From: Micromussa lordhowensis
Taxonomy: Eukaryota; Cnidaria; Anthozoa; Scleractinia; Lobophylliidae
Assembly: GCA_964020085.1 (NCBI GenBank)
Contig: OZ026601.1
Span: 777,501-841,500, forward strand
Length of the DNA stretch: 64,000 nt
Reading direction: 5' to 3'
Position numbers and translations under genes: made by a program. Of this stretch, positions 23,406 to 37,700 are shown one piece after another (the stretch's first letter is position 1; the number at the start of each line of letters is the position of its first letter). The notes under the pieces were generated by a model that searched no databases, was not told the DNA's origin, and saw nothing but the letters and a program-made list of their open reading frames with translations.

Positions 23406-23768
23406 CGTAACTGGGAAAGATCATCAGGCAAATCAAAATATCATTTTGTATTCAAATTGTTTTTTAAAGGTCTATTTACGTTGTGTTAGAATTTGTACTT
23501 TTGGACTGCTTTGTCGCATAAGAAAATAATTTTAGAATTTAAATTCGAATGCGCTGAGTCAATTGGAATGAACAAATATTTTGTGGGCAACTGTCCCAGC
23601 GCAACATTATTCCAAACGGCATTTCATTAGTTTTCCAGATTTTCAGTTCTTAACAGTAACATCAATTACAACATGTAGCTAAATTTTCAAATCCAAATTT
23701 CCCTTGGTAGAAAGTCGTCCAACCTCGTTTCCAAGGAGACGAAATAACCTGGGAACGAGGTTAGGACG

Positions 23769-23774
23769 AATAAA
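23769..23774 (+). terminator. Polyadenylation signal candidate for TBC1D5
   Basis: An AATAAA lies 364 bases after the stop codon. A second one is near 24000. Which is used cannot be told from sequence. Confidence 0.4.
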
Positions 23775-24239
23775 GCATCTTCCCTAGGGCGTAGACGGGA
23801 ATAAGTTTGTGACGCTGGTTCATGCGCTAGAAGACAAACTTAAATGACACTAATTGTGGGAAATTGAGGAAGCTTTAAAAAACTGTGTCTTTTTTAGGCA
23901 TTAAAAGTGTAAATTGTTTCAGGCTCTCAGGTCGTGGTCGCTTATTTTTCATTTTGCCTTTTTCGCGAAATTCTGAGGGTCTAGAACAGCCGAAATAGAA
24001 TAAAGGAGGTGATATCGAATGGAAGGCTTGGTAAATTGCTGCGTTGGACACGACCGAAGAATCAGGACATTTTCAGTAGAGTACATATAAAATTAATCTT
24101 GATCCACAGTTAAGAGGTCTCTTCATTAGTGAGGCAAATTAAGCAGTTGTGAAGTGAAAATAGGTCATGGCTCCGGTACCCAAGGGTTTCATTGTTAAGT
24201 TTGAAGTTTTCTTTCTGGTTTTCCTGTGAGATACGCGTT

Positions 24240-24470
24240 GAATTCTGGAACGAGAGTTCCCGGTTCGAGCGATGATCAAGGTCAATTTATTATGTTTCTG
24301 GGCAAGGCACCTTTTTAAGGGAGGGGGGAGGGAAGTAATTACCTCTGGAGTTTCTATGGATACGGGCGGTTGCTAGGGCAACCTGACAGAATGCTGGGGG
24401 TTAACCTGTGATGGACGGGGTGAGAAGCCATACCCCTAGTCATTTCACACTGTTAAAGCTGGGATATGTT
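24240..24470 (+). mobile_element. Degraded tRNA-derived SINE
   Basis: A box-B-like 'cccggttcgagc' is followed by 'tgtttctgggcaaggcac' and later 'aacctgtgatggacgggg', the same succession as in the intact SINE at 26119-26430 but much diverged. Confidence 0.55.
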
Positions 24471-24783
24471 CTGGTGGCGTGGGAAAGTTTAGCACTGGCC
24501 CAGACAAACAGTGCGCCTATTTCTTCTTTCAAACCGTGCAATTAAGAATTAAATTCAGATATTAGTAGAACAGAGCTGTATGGATAATCAGGAAATCAAT
24601 AAAGATGTCGAAAACAAAGTGTCATCCTTTTCTTAATTATGCACGGCTAAAACATACGACAAAGTTGCCCATGGATTAATGTCGAGTGACACACAAAACA
24701 ACTCGGGATGATATAGTAATTTGATAACTTATTTATTTACTTCTCGAGATTTAATATATACAGTCCGTCAATAGTAAACATGG

Positions 24784-24956
24784 AATAGACTATTTTCAAG
24801 ACTCTTTTGCCTTCGTTTCAAAACGAGTTCTAGTGCGAAGCCTTACATATGAAAAGGGACTTAATCTTGTGCAAATCAAACATTTTCATATGAGAGAATC
24901 TTACACCTGACTTCATTTTAGAGAAAGACAAAAGTTATTTTGAAAATGGCCTATTA
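24784..24956. mobile_element. MITE family M, copy 2
   Basis: Ends 'aatagactattttcaa' and complement, with an internal 'catatgaaaa'. Same architecture as 20703-20881. Confidence 0.7.
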
Positions 24957-25554
24957 GTGTCCTCTTTAAAACTTTGAACTTTTTTATCTAACTACCTATA
25001 CGCAGTCACTGCTTTATTCTAATGTATTTTTAAATAAATAGCTTGGAATTTTCCGGTTGTAGATAAATCTACCTAACTTGTAAAAATATATGTCTTCTTG
25101 CACAAAAACCCTCTCAGGAAACTTTATATTACATTTATATATAGCGGAAAGTAGCTGGTGTAAAGAAATGTAGACTCGATGTGGTTCTCATCATCGCCAA
25201 ACTACAACAAAATCTGTCAAAACTATCTCAACTGGTTTCACATTTACGATTTCAAACATTACTACATTATCGTCACACCTCTAAACCTTACAAGACTATG
25301 GAGTTTAAGAAAACTTTGACGACAACGGCAACGTCGCTAAAAAAAAGATTTCATGAGCAGAACAATGGCTGTGCACGTGCGTTATAGTTCTTGGTACATT
25401 TCTTTACCGTCCTCTGCAAAACGACAACGTGAAATGACCAAGTTCTGCGTTGTCTGTTCCGCGTTGTCTGTGTTCCAGATTTAGTTTTGCGATAGTTTTG
25501 ACAGTGATAAACAAAGTAAGCTTAAGTATCGCCAGTAAAATTTATATTCATTTT

Positions 25555-25560
25555 TTTAAT
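25555..25560 (-). terminator. Polyadenylation signal candidate for integrin alpha A
   Basis: On the minus strand an ATTAAA hexamer lies about 150 bases after the stop codon. It is the nearest signal-like hexamer noticed. Confidence 0.3.
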
Positions 25561-25710
25561 CGACGTTGTCCTCGGCGTCGAGGTCGTGGTTAGTCAAACT
25601 CCCTAATAACTATAACTGAGAACGGTTTGCAAATCTTGGCTTGTGCTGTCAGTTATAAACCCCTTGGCTTGTGCTATCAGTTATAGACCTTCTATCTTCT
25701 AAATATTAAC

Positions 25711-28700
25711 TTAGGCCTGGGTTGTCGCAGTTTTCATGGGCGTCATCTCTTCTTCGGTGTCTTCGTCTTTGTCGTGGCGTTTCCGTTTGAAGAAACCAAA
25801 CTGTAAAGAAAAGAAAACAACTCGCGTCTTTACCATTTATGTCATATCATAAAACTCAAACTAACGTTTGCAAAGTTAACACCATGACATAGTTGCCAGT
25901 GGGGCAGGGTAGGGGACTGGGCAGTAAATATCGCACTTACCCTGTAGAGAGCAAATCCTGCAAGGCCAAAAAGCAGCAGGCCTCCTAGGACAGACACGAT
26001 AATGATCCAAGCAGCCACCTTTTTACCTTCGCTTTTTGGTGTGGTCTTTGGATTGGCGGTGAGTCCAATCTGGTCACGATAAAAAGAAGTGATATTAATC
26101 AACCTCCTGTTGAATCTAGGAGGCGCGGTGGCCTCATGGTTAGTGCGCTCGACTCCGGAGCGAGCGGTCCGGGTTCGAGCCCTGGCCGGGGACAGTGTGT
26201 TGTGTTCTTGGGCAAGACACTTTACTCTCACAGTGCCTCTCTCCACCCAGGTGTATAAATGGGTACCTGCTATTTCTTGGGGAAACCTAACAAAATTGCG
26301 GGGAAGTGACCTGCGATGGACTAGCATCCCGTCCAGGGGAAGTAGAAACACTTCTAGCCGCTTCATGCTACAGAAACCGGGATAAGCCCTGCAGCTATGA
26401 GCCGCCAGCCTTGGCTCCAAGGCTTCACTTTGTTGAATCTACCACCTCAATCTATTGCTCTCCTTTCGTATTTCTGACTTTTACACCATAATAGGTCATA
26501 ATATAATTGTCACAACGAATTTCGTATAAGCTTGACCCCATTCGTAATGCTGCTGATGTTGCCAAGTAACACTGTTGGAAAACACGGCGGGCTCAACACT
26601 AGATCAGAATGACAATTTATCGCTGGCACTCGCCGGATCAAGAGATACAAACCTTAACTACGTTATCCTGTGTGTTTGGTTCACTGACAGAAGATGGTGG
26701 ATATGCTTTGGCAGTTGTGGTGAGGTTTAGTGAGCCTGCTTTCGCCTGCAAACAAAAAGGAACTTCAGATGAATCAAAAACAAATGTGCCTAATCAAAAA
26801 AGCAGCGAAAGGCGCTGTTTCTTTGACGAATCAAGTACCTTGATAAGGGTGTTCTGCCAGAGACGGGACAGCATTTGTATCTTCACCTGATCCCCTCGCC
26901 TCATTCTTCCCAGGAAGCAGGGGATCTTGAGGCACGTCATGTCGCTATCAGATTCACAAGGCTGAAAATGAACATGTAACACATCCGTCAATTAACAATT
27001 TCATCTTATTCGTGCTCATCCAGTACACTTTTAAAACCAGTAAAAAGCGCAATCAAAACCGATCGTTTTCCCGCGCTTGTCACGGGTTTCATGTTTTGGC
27101 ACGCCTGGGACCGCTTGCATGGCTTCCCGCGCTTTCACCGGTTGTATGTTTCTTCTTTGAGTTTTAATTGGCTCACTGCGATATTTGCACTTGGTGTGAT
27201 TGGCCAGATGTAATTTATTACTTTAGTTTGGGCTTGTTTTAAAAGTGCAAAAACATTCTAACAACCGTGATTTATTATTTTTTCGCTGGAAGAAAGGATG
27301 ACTATTTAATTACCAGTTCGACACTTGATTTCTCGACCTCACGTCTTGATTTGTCCGCGGTGGAACTGGACTCTTGACCAACCTGCTCACTGGAATTGGT
27401 ACTACCGGCAAGCTAAAAAGGTAAGTCATAACGATAAGTTGAAACACCGATTGAAACACCTGGCAGTCGGTCTTGAGTAAGAGAAAAACGTTTCAGACAA
27501 AAAAAAACCTTTACAACGTTGAGTAACTGAAATTTCGCTTTACTTCCTACACGAATTAGAAATGTAACTGAAGCTTTTAAGTGTACATTTCACAAACCTT
27601 CAGACCCTTATAATTGGTCTTCACATTACAGCTTCCAGCATTTCCAAGAACCTAAAGCGAAACAAACCATGGGTGGTGAATTATTTCATTTACGATACTC
27701 TATCAAGGTCCTGAAAATTTGGAATTGTCTGCCAGTATCTATCACTGGTTCAACAAGCTCTCCCAGCTTTAAGAAAAAGATGATTAAATTGTTAATCAGT
27801 GAAATACTACTGAATTGGTGCCGCTTAAAACTTATCTTATATTGACGACTGATGCAAGCCCGCTGGTTTTTTGGGAGGTCTCCCTGCTTTATCAAACAAT
27901 TTGTTTTTTGTTTTTATGTTGTGCATGGCAAATAAATGATGATGATGATGATGATGATGATAATGACGATGATTATAAATGAAAGAACATCACCGGTCAC
28001 TGTAAGATGTGACGGTTAAAGGGCTTGCCAGCGTTACATTTCCGAAGACCGCTGATGACGTCAGACTGTTTACGAAACATTGGAAGGACTTCCGACTTGA
28101 CTCACCAGCACTTCCATCAAGTACAGCAAATAGTTTGGATCTTCTTCTGTGTTGTATTTGAACGGAACTAGAATTGTCACCTCTGAGTACTCGATAGGAC
28201 TGGGACCATTGTTTCGCACCTGAAAACAGGTTAAACAGGCATGAGCGGACGTTTTAGGACTTTCAGTACATCGTGAATATAAAACATCCTAATTTCGCGA
28301 GGATATTTGTAGTCATTGGACAAAGGAACTGTGGCCTGTACGACAAGTAAACGTCAGTGTTACATTTTTACTTGTAAGCATGCACAGTCAAAAACATTCA
28401 GGTGTTTGAACTTTTTATGCCTTCCTTTGCTTTTCCAACCAAGGAAGACCTTGTGTAGAGAAATGTCTTGCCCTGCCCAAACTAGAACCCAGATTCTCAA
28501 CATGGATGCCAATGCACCACAGCGTCTCCAAACGCAAAACAGGCCGAGATATTGTATATATCGTCTACTCACCGTTATGGTTTGTTTTACTGCTGGTCCA
28601 ATATCGTAAGCGTTCTTGATCGGCTCTGTAACTTTGTCACTGTACACGACTTGGTCTGGATTAGAGAATCTGAAAATAACGCAACACTAGAAGTCAGTCA

Positions 28701-31700
28701 GGTGTCAATTCTCCAGTGTCTTCCGCGACTCTTGAAAACAGTCACGTAACGGCGAGTGCCTCTGAAACGCGGAAGAATACAGGCATCAACCATCAACCTC
28801 TGGAATACAATAACATTCCAAGAAAGCTGGATCGGCGAAAGCTTGGAGTTTCAAAGATTTTAACATCAACTTCATAGTAGTTTCAAGCCTCGTTTGAACT
28901 TTTGTCAGTGTTGTTAAAAGCGCTACTGAAGGACAATATCAAAAAATTATATTCCAAGAAAGGTTTGTTTCGAAAATTTTAATACAACCCGGAGAGCCCA
29001 CAACAATTCTCTGACTTCACCGCTTCGCTTGAGAAGAACACTAGAGCGCATTAAGTTAGTGTCCAGTCTCTCCCGTTTAACTTACCCGATAATATTCAGG
29101 TCCGCTTCAAATTTGACAGCAACTGGGAGGGTGTACTCGTTATTGGAGAGGTCCGGGTCATCAGTCAGACCACTAATATAACAAATAACAGAATTTCTCA
29201 GTCAAATCACAGTTTATCACCAGACATAACAAACGACCTCATTAGCTGTAGTCTATAACTCAGTCAGGATCTAGAGTGGCTTTCAATTGAGGGTCGTAAA
29301 ACCAAAGCCAAACTTATCACTCGATCTAGCCAATCACAAAGGACACAGATAATCCTGCGAACCAATCAAAACTCGAGGTCATTACATGTAGCTGACGCGA
29401 AGCGCGGGAAAACGCGTGCGAGCTAGTCATGATTGGTTTTGGTCTTACTTCTGATTGGATGAAGAAGTGGCGCGAGGGCTTTAAGCCAATCGTGTAGCGT
29501 AATAGACCATTTTACAGTTGTTGGCAAAGTGACCTGGCCTCTGACTGGCAGCGAGGCTGGAGTTGACCTTGTTTTGATACAGACCTCTCTGCTTTTATTG
29601 TGCAAATCAAGTTGTTTTCATGCTAACTAGTTTACATTTACATGAGAAAAGCTTGAAGGTCTGTATCAAAGCAATGTCACCTCCAGCCTCGCTTGCATTC
29701 ATGGCCAGGTAACTAAGCACACAACTGTAAAATGGCCTATTGATACAAAACCAATGACTTTTCGATACTCAAATGGAAACCTCTCTAATGTACCGGCAGC
29801 TGGCAGTTCACTACTCCTGACGAATAAGAAATCCATCTCTGACCGCTTTTGCCGACTGCATGCCGCTACAAAGCGTTTTGACAGGGCTGACTTATGGAAA
29901 CGGATTTTCAGTCCTCAATTACCTTGATGCCTCAAGATGGATAGTAAACTCAGTGATGTTTCCAGTGACTCTTTGTGCGTTAAAGATAATGTCGAATTGC
30001 TTCTACACAAAACAAAAACAACAACAAAGATAATTACAATGTAAAATAGCAGTTCGATATTTTCATACTTTCCACTTTTCATTCAACTCTTTCATACTTT
30101 TAAGCGTAGAAAATCTAACAAAAAAAGTTGAAACATGCAACAATACAACAAATCTCTCCAAAATTATTTGATCAGTTCTGAGAGAAAGAAGAGCAATACA
30201 CTTAATCTACTTGCGAAGCCAATTGGAATTGTTGCTTTAGAGGTACTAACTTTCTGGTTTCCTTTGAAAGGATTCCCAACAGTGCATTCGACCTTTCGTT
30301 TCCCGTCATTCCCCGCCTCTGTGGAACAAGAGACTTCCTAAAGAAAGAAAGAGAGAGAATCGTGGTAATTATTTGAATTTTCCAAGACTGAATAGCCGAG
30401 CTCGAAGCGAGAAAAAAATGTCTGCGACTTAGAGAAGGATAGACTAGCACATATTGGCTGTTCTAGGAAATAATGAAACAGATACAACATATTCGCATAC
30501 AATATGTTATCAAGGCGACCTCCAACTTCGTTGGGCATTTCAACGAGCCGACTTTCAGAATGTCCGTGAATGTTCAAAATTATAATTCCCTATTAAACAC
30601 AAAGATGACTACAAAATTCGTCGGGTCCTCTTCGTAAAAGCCTTCGGGAACTCCTCGGGAGCTTTTCGAGTGACGCCTCTTTGAAAACCTTTCGACTGGT
30701 GCAATGTTTTTCACATCTACCAACCTGACTGCTGACGTAGTCGATTACAGATGGATACGTCACGATGACCTTTCCCGGGTAGGCTGCGTCTTGTGCCTTG
30801 TTCTCCACTTCCACCCTGACGGTAATTTCTTTGACACCACCAATGAGAAGCTCCTTTTGACTCCTTAAATGTATTACGATATGTAAGTGATCAACCCGTA
30901 TATTCACCTTATGATTTCAGTACACTTTCAAGAGGACAGGTGATGGGAATAATATAATTCATCAATTGGGAATAGCAAGCTTGTTTCCAGTGCCTCTCTT
31001 CTTTAGAAGGCCGGGATAAGATAAACCCTGGGAACGAGGCCAAACCCTCGGGACAAACATTAAAAGAAATGATACGTAATCACTTTGGAGAATTGATACT
31101 TTTACGATTTAAAACTTACCCATCGCCAAATTTTACTTCTCCTTTGATAGATAGGTCAGGTTGACAGATTTTGTCGTTTCCACACAGCTTGACAAAGCCA
31201 ACCTTTAAAACAATGGAAAGAAAAAGTACAGCATTGAATGCTAGGAAGAAGCAGCATTATAATGCAATAAAACTTTCTCAATTACATGGTAGCTACCTAA
31301 AAAAATTCTTACAAACGTAATTCAGAAAGACGCATTTTCTTTATATTGAGTTACATGTTATGAAAGTCTGCATTCTTCGCCTACAGACAAGTTCCTTTCA
31401 CTAAAATTTCTCTAAAAGAGCATTCAATTGTTCCAAAACTTTGGCTGAAATTTCAAGCGTTCTTATATTGCTTTCAAGCATACATATAGTACTTACTATA
31501 GCTCTGAAGGACCGCTGACTGATGTCATCGTAGTCGTTCAATATTGGACATAGAGTGCATGAGGAAGTCTTGAGGTCGTAGGTCAGGTCAAATGTTAACG
31601 GGTCAACCAAGTTGTGAAGTTGCTCCTTTTCCTGTAGAGAAATAGTTGATAATGAGTGGTTAATCTAAGCGCAGTCAGTCCAGAAAAGAGAAACCCTATA

Positions 31701-34700
31701 TAAGCTCAGACAACTTATAACAAGATAGGTCAGATAATTTACACTCAATGTGTGCTTCTCCATCCAGAAAATACTGGGTACAGGAAATAAAAATGTGCAA
31801 TTTACTTCATCTCAGCTCGCCAGCCTCCCACCCCCAACCCATGCTTCAGAGCGAATTGTAGCACAACTTACCCTTAAATACGCTGTGTCGAGAAACGTGC
31901 AATACCATTCATTTTCTTTCGTCAAAGATATTTGCCGGGTGATCGAAAAGGAAGTCTTGTTATCTTCGAAGAAGAACATTCGGCGTAAATCATGTTCGTC
32001 TGTTAAGCGATCATTGTCCAGCTCTACTGTAAAAGTGACATTTCGCACTTCTGAAAAAAGTAAATAAAAGTGATGCGGAAATGAGCGCCTTGAGCGCGAA
32101 AAAAGAAAAACAAAAAAGAAAGAAAACACCACAACGAAGCGAATTTATTTTGGCTCAGGCTAACTTTGAGAATTTTTCTTTAGTCTTAATTAAGAGTCCT
32201 TTTTGGAATAAGCGAAGTAAATATGTTGAAGAATATATACAAGAACAACTGACATATGACGCAACATATCTCCCAAGCAACCCCAAGGACAAGTCCAGCC
32301 CTTCGTGGCCGGGGGTGTGGAATTGTTTAAGGCGGTCTTGTCCCGGGGGTAGGGGTGTGGAGTAAACCACTGCTTCGTGTACGTGGTTTATCAAACGCTA
32401 TGGCGACGCAACGCTTACCGGGCGAAAATAGATTGTTTTGGAGGAAGGCCGATACAGTTTGTTTCGGCTTGGTTGGGACAAAACAATATATAACAATTAT
32501 TCCATGAGCCCGAGTTGGATATGAAGTGATAAAATAACCAACGAGCGCGTAGCGCGAGTTGGTTATAATCACTTCATATCCAACAAGGGCGAATGGAATA
32601 ATTGTTTTAGTAAATTCTCAAATCGGCCATTAAAGAGGGCTGAAGTTGAAAACTTCGTGCGGAAAATTTTTAAACTTGGCGCACTATTTTCCATATGACG
32701 TAAAACTCCAACTATTTAACAATTAGATTATGAGCTCGAGATTTCTATCGCGTGATAGTTGACGAGGGCGCAGCCCGAGTCAACTATCGCGCGATAGAAA
32801 TCGAGAGCGAATAATCTAATTGTTTTAGTATAAATCTACTAGTCGTTCAAAACTTAATCTAAATCCTCTTCTCAACACTTCGAAAACGCCAAGAAACGGC
32901 CGTCATTTTGTTCACAAGTGCACACGGTTACGCTACTCACTATCTATCACAGAATAGAACGCGAGTAGCGTAGCCAATCAGAGAACGGCATTCGTGATAG
33001 AACGCTAGTAGATTTATACTAATGGCTCATAGTCGGAGTTTTTTAGCCAATCAAAAAGCTAGAAATGCAATAGTCGGAGCTGAGAATTTACTAAATTGTA
33101 TTTCAGTGTATATTACTCTATATAGTATCCTTCCTTCAGTAAATTCTAGAAAAGCGTTGCGGTCTTGACAAAATTAAACGTCTGTTTTTGCAACTAATAT
33201 TGCCACCCTTTTTGTACACATACAGACATAGTTGAGGTTGATAGCAGTCTTGGGAACGGTGAATTGTCTCCGTTTTTGTGCCCGGGGAATAGACCGCCGA
33301 ATAAGGAAAAAATGTCAAATCCCCGGGGTATCCCCGGCGATGATAACAGGTGGAATTGAACCACGCATAACTCACTTAAAGTCGATCTGTGGCGCGCAGA
33401 ATATATGTGGGATGTAAGGAGAATTTGATAGTGTAACTTGCTAAAGGCCAAAATAAACAAAAAGCGAAAATACCTCTAATTAACTGAGACATTTTTTATT
33501 GAAGAAAATTCACGGGCAATGTATACGCCTATTTACACTTCTTTTAGTTTACAAGAGCTGACAGAAGTTGCTCAAGATGGTGCTGGAAAGGCTTCAACAA
33601 GTATCCTATGCACTGGTAGAAATTCATCGGGGAATGAGTGTTATTGATCCTTTGAAAAGCTGTTAATCATTAAATTTATCAGATAACTTACCAGAGGACT
33701 GCCTTTGATTCTTGTACTTCAAGCACACAGTCACATTGATACTACAATAAAGAAACTAAATTACTTACTAAATTACAAAAAAAAAACGGTTTCAAGTCAT
33801 TTCAAGATTATATTGCAGTATATATAAAATGGATACCTTTTACGCGAAATGCGGTCACTTGCTAATCGCATGGTTTTGTTGTCTTCCAGCGAAATCTGCG
33901 CCGTACTCAATATTATCTTCCCGTCCATTTCTACGATTGGTCGAGCCCTTATGGGAATGAAACACAAAACGTTTCGCAATGAATATCATAAGAGTAAGAC
34001 TAGAGTTACCACTACATATACAAATAGCGATATAAACCAATCAGAGCGTTGGAGAAAAATCATGTGATTGGTTGTGACGTTCCCAAGGGCAAAAGCGCGT
34101 AAACAGCGTCAGCAAAAATGCAGGCGGCGTAAAGGCAGGAAATATGTTTGAAAGGGGCGGGAAAAACACGTAGCCAGCGTAGCCAGCGTAGCCAGCGCAA
34201 CCAGTGCCAGTGGGGGGGGGGGGGGGGAACATGTAGCTGATGCAAAGAGCAGGAAATCATGCAACCCGCAACAACAGGGAAAACACGAAACCGTTTCCAA
34301 GCGTGGGTTTTTGGTCTTGCACTTGATTGGCAGAGAAGATAATTTCTTCGTTCTGATTGGCTAGATTTGGAAACCAATCTTCCTGATAACTAAGCCAGCA
34401 CAAAGAGACACAATTTGCATTTTAAAATATTTGTGGAATTTAATATGTCGGGAAGGGTTATAACCAGATATACAAGTTGATTTGTTACCTCAGCAGGAAG
34501 GCTCTGTCTGACGAATACGCGCCAACAGCGAGATCTGTGCAAAGAGAGTTACATTTGTGAATATTGTTCCAAAATTCTTTCTAAAACTTTTAAACGTGAG
34601 AAAAAGTTTTATTTTTGAAATAATACCTGGATAGTGATTGTTGTCAACATCCAAATTACCAGAAAGCGAAAATCCAAAAGTCTTCACACCGGCAGAAACA

Positions 34701-37700
34701 TCAGACGCTTCAATTGCCTACATACAGAACAAGATTAGGATGAAAGAAAAACAAAAATAACAGAGTAAAGCTGCACAAACAGTAGATTACTAATCTAATT
34801 ACTGGAAAAACAATATCAAAACCAACATTGAATATCAATCAATCGATCGATCAATCATTTATTTAGGGCGTGTTCTTTTGAGTTGATCTGGGTCAGGATC
34901 AGTGATTCAAGATCACTCAGATCATGGTGCATCAAAGGAGCCGATGAATCCACTCTGGTCACGGATCCTTTGATGCACATGATCCGAGTGACCTTCGATC
35001 ACTGATCCCGATCCAGATTATCCCAAAGGAGCGCACACTTAGACATTTATTTAACTACGAGTTAAAAGCCACTTCAAAAGTTCGTTTAAAATCTCAGTCA
35101 TTTCTTACCTGTCTATAGAAGGTTTCGATGCCATCTTTTGTTCCAAAGTAGATGAATACTACACCTCCCTGATCTTTCCCTCCATAAGGCGCACTTATAG
35201 CCACATCTGTTTATTTAACAGAAAACAAACGCTACTTTCAGGGCCGTAGCCAGAAAAAAATTTGACTGAGGCAATGTCTATGAATAACTTATGACTGAGG
35301 CAATCAGTCCATGGTTGAGTTCTCTTCCTAATTAGGTACTATAAACAACAAAAGCCAAAGAAATGACCGAGGCAAGTGCCTCGGTTGGCCTGTTACTAGC
35401 TACGGCGATGCTTTTATCGCGTTTTTGTTTAGGAACTTTCTCAAATTTGCCACATTCAAGGTTAGTCTTTGAGAAGCTCAAGACAAGTATGACGGACTCC
35501 TCGAAAAATTTTTAAAGGTGTCTCAAAATCAGGCCACATTGAACAAGTCAGGTTAAATGTGCAGGCATTCAAAGTTTTTATTCTACCTGGAAAACCATCT
35601 CTGTTTAAATCTCCAGCCACAGCCATAGCGTACCCGAAAAGAGCGCCTTTCGTTTTTCTTCCATCCAGGCTCATGGATTCCACATGATTCAACGTACCGG
35701 GGCGCTGAAAAACAAAATAAATACAGTTGTTAAAAGAGAAGAATAGAAACGAATTAATATCAAAAACGTATCTCAACAAGTGTTGTTTTAACGCTACAGC
35801 GAAGCGTGTCGCATTGTAGAGTTTTCGACAAAATGTTTCGAGAGCATTATGTTGTTTTTTCCAGACTTGTCAACCAATCAAAGGGCTAACGCTCACTACA
35901 TAAAGAAGTTGAAAGTACTAGAAAAACGTTTTGTTGTGGCAGTGGCGAGCTTCGGTACGGATACGCAATGTAACTTTGCCGGTGAAATTTTCTGTCAACG
36001 CTGTCACACGTAAAGCTGCATGACCTTTGAGCAGTTAGAGGCATTCTCACCTGTCCGTTATTGATGTAAACATAAACTCTTCCTTCATCTCCATGCTCTT
36101 TGTATTTTCCGTGTCGATGATACGGAGCGCCAACCAACAAATCAGAATAACTACAGAAAAACACCAAGCGTGATAATGATCAAAATTAACTAAACCAAGA
36201 CAAATTTATCTGGAATAAATTCAGTTACAACACGTCAGGGTGGATAAACTGAAAAAAACCCATCCCTTTAATTTGATAGTAAATTCATTTTGCGAAGTAT
36301 TTTTAACTTTATAACATGGTGAGGGATAAACCCGCTCTTCCTGCTATTTCAGAGCTTCGCAACACCTTTTAGGAAACACGGCCACACACGAATTCATTTT
36401 AAACGCAGTGGAAAGTTTTTAGGACTGGTATGTTTTATACTTTGGAAACGTTTCGATTTTTGAGTCACATTCCTTACCGATCATTGTTCAAATCGACAGC
36501 GCAAAGTGCCTGGCCAAAGTTGCTTCCCATCTAAAAGAAAAAAACAGGGAACATGAGTTTCTGTTTTAAAAGGAAACACAAGAAAAAATACCATTTTTAA
36601 AAGCTCCCAAGGGGAAAGGCCATTTCTTTATAACAGCAGATTGTTACCGAAAATAGCTGTCTTAACTCCTAACAAATAAAAACTTTAAAGTCGTTTTAAA
36701 CGTAGATTGATTAACCAGAGGAAGTAAAAAAAACTATGGGATATTGTCCTGATGTACCAACAAATTCTCAAAACCAGCAATAAAAGAAATGTGTGAAATC
36801 ATGAAGGAGAATTTATTGTTCCATATATTGTGCCATACCTGTAGGTTCTTGGGTAAAGGAAGTGTAAAGCTTACGGACATTTGGCTGTACTCGTCTACTT
36901 CAAATGCCATAACCTTTAAAAAGAAACAGTAAAAAATTAGATTGTCTGTATTTGATATTCAGTTTCGGACAAGGGCGAATCCTGAAGAGCTGGCAAACCA
37001 AAACTTGCCTGTATTTACTCAATTTTGAAAAATTTCTTTCATTAGCCAAGTAAAACCAAAACCAAAGTCATCACTTCTGAACAATCACAATAAACGCAAA
37101 CAAAGCAATTTTCAACTGAGTGTCGTAAAACCAAAACCAAAGTAATTACTCTAGCCAATCACAAAGGACACGGAAAATCCAGGGAACCAATCAAAACTCC
37201 AAGTAATTACAGGCAGCTGACGCAAAAGGCGGGAAAACGAGTGCGAGCGCGTGACAATTGGTTTTGGTTTTACTTCTGATTGGATAAAAGAGTGGCGCGA
37301 GTTTTCATTTTTTTAAGCCAATCATGTTGAACTTAGTAATGCAAAACAAATTACTTTTCGACAATCAAGGGAAAACCGCTCTAAGACATTCAACCAATCA
37401 GAGCACAAGGCAAAACATATCCACCTGGAGCCGCGCGTGGGAAGCAGAAAACCAAACGTCCGGACACCAAGCGCGGGAAAACCTGCGCGTACCGGCAGGC
37501 CGCGATTGGACTTTGATTTGTTTCTGATTGGTTGGTACGTAAACCTTCCCGTGTTTTTTTTTTTCGATCGTACGAATTTTTCGCGCCAGCCGACAGCAAG
37601 ATACTTTTGACCGTCAATCAAAACAATATTGCTTACGACACTGAGTCCAAGCCATAATAAAAAATGTACAGCTTTCGTATACCGGTTTAAGGAGGCCATT

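Larger units (their letters stand above)
23406..25710. other. Convergent intergenic region
   Basis: The 3' ends of TBC1D5 and integrin alpha A face each other across 2.3 kb. It holds candidate poly(A) signals, a degraded SINE (about 24240-24470) and a MITE (24784-24956). No further gene is recognised. Confidence 0.7.

Noticed and set aside
22972..23529. 185-codon plus frame in the last exon of TBC1D5
   Set aside because: It is a shifted frame inside the genuine 882-nt terminal exon.
26119..26200. Possible tRNA gene
   Set aside because: The tRNA-like fold is the head of a 312-bp SINE bounded by a target duplication, not a free-standing tRNA gene.
26089..26420. Opposed frames of 98 and 192 codons
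   Set aside because: The plus frame is the SINE. The minus frame fuses the SINE complement to the true membrane exon 26069-25941 without a splice site.
37322..37699. 125-codon minus-strand frame with a signal-peptide-like start
   Set aside because: It lies in an integrin A intron, overlaps MITE-derived sequence and has no recognisable domain. Transcript evidence would be needed to reconsider it.
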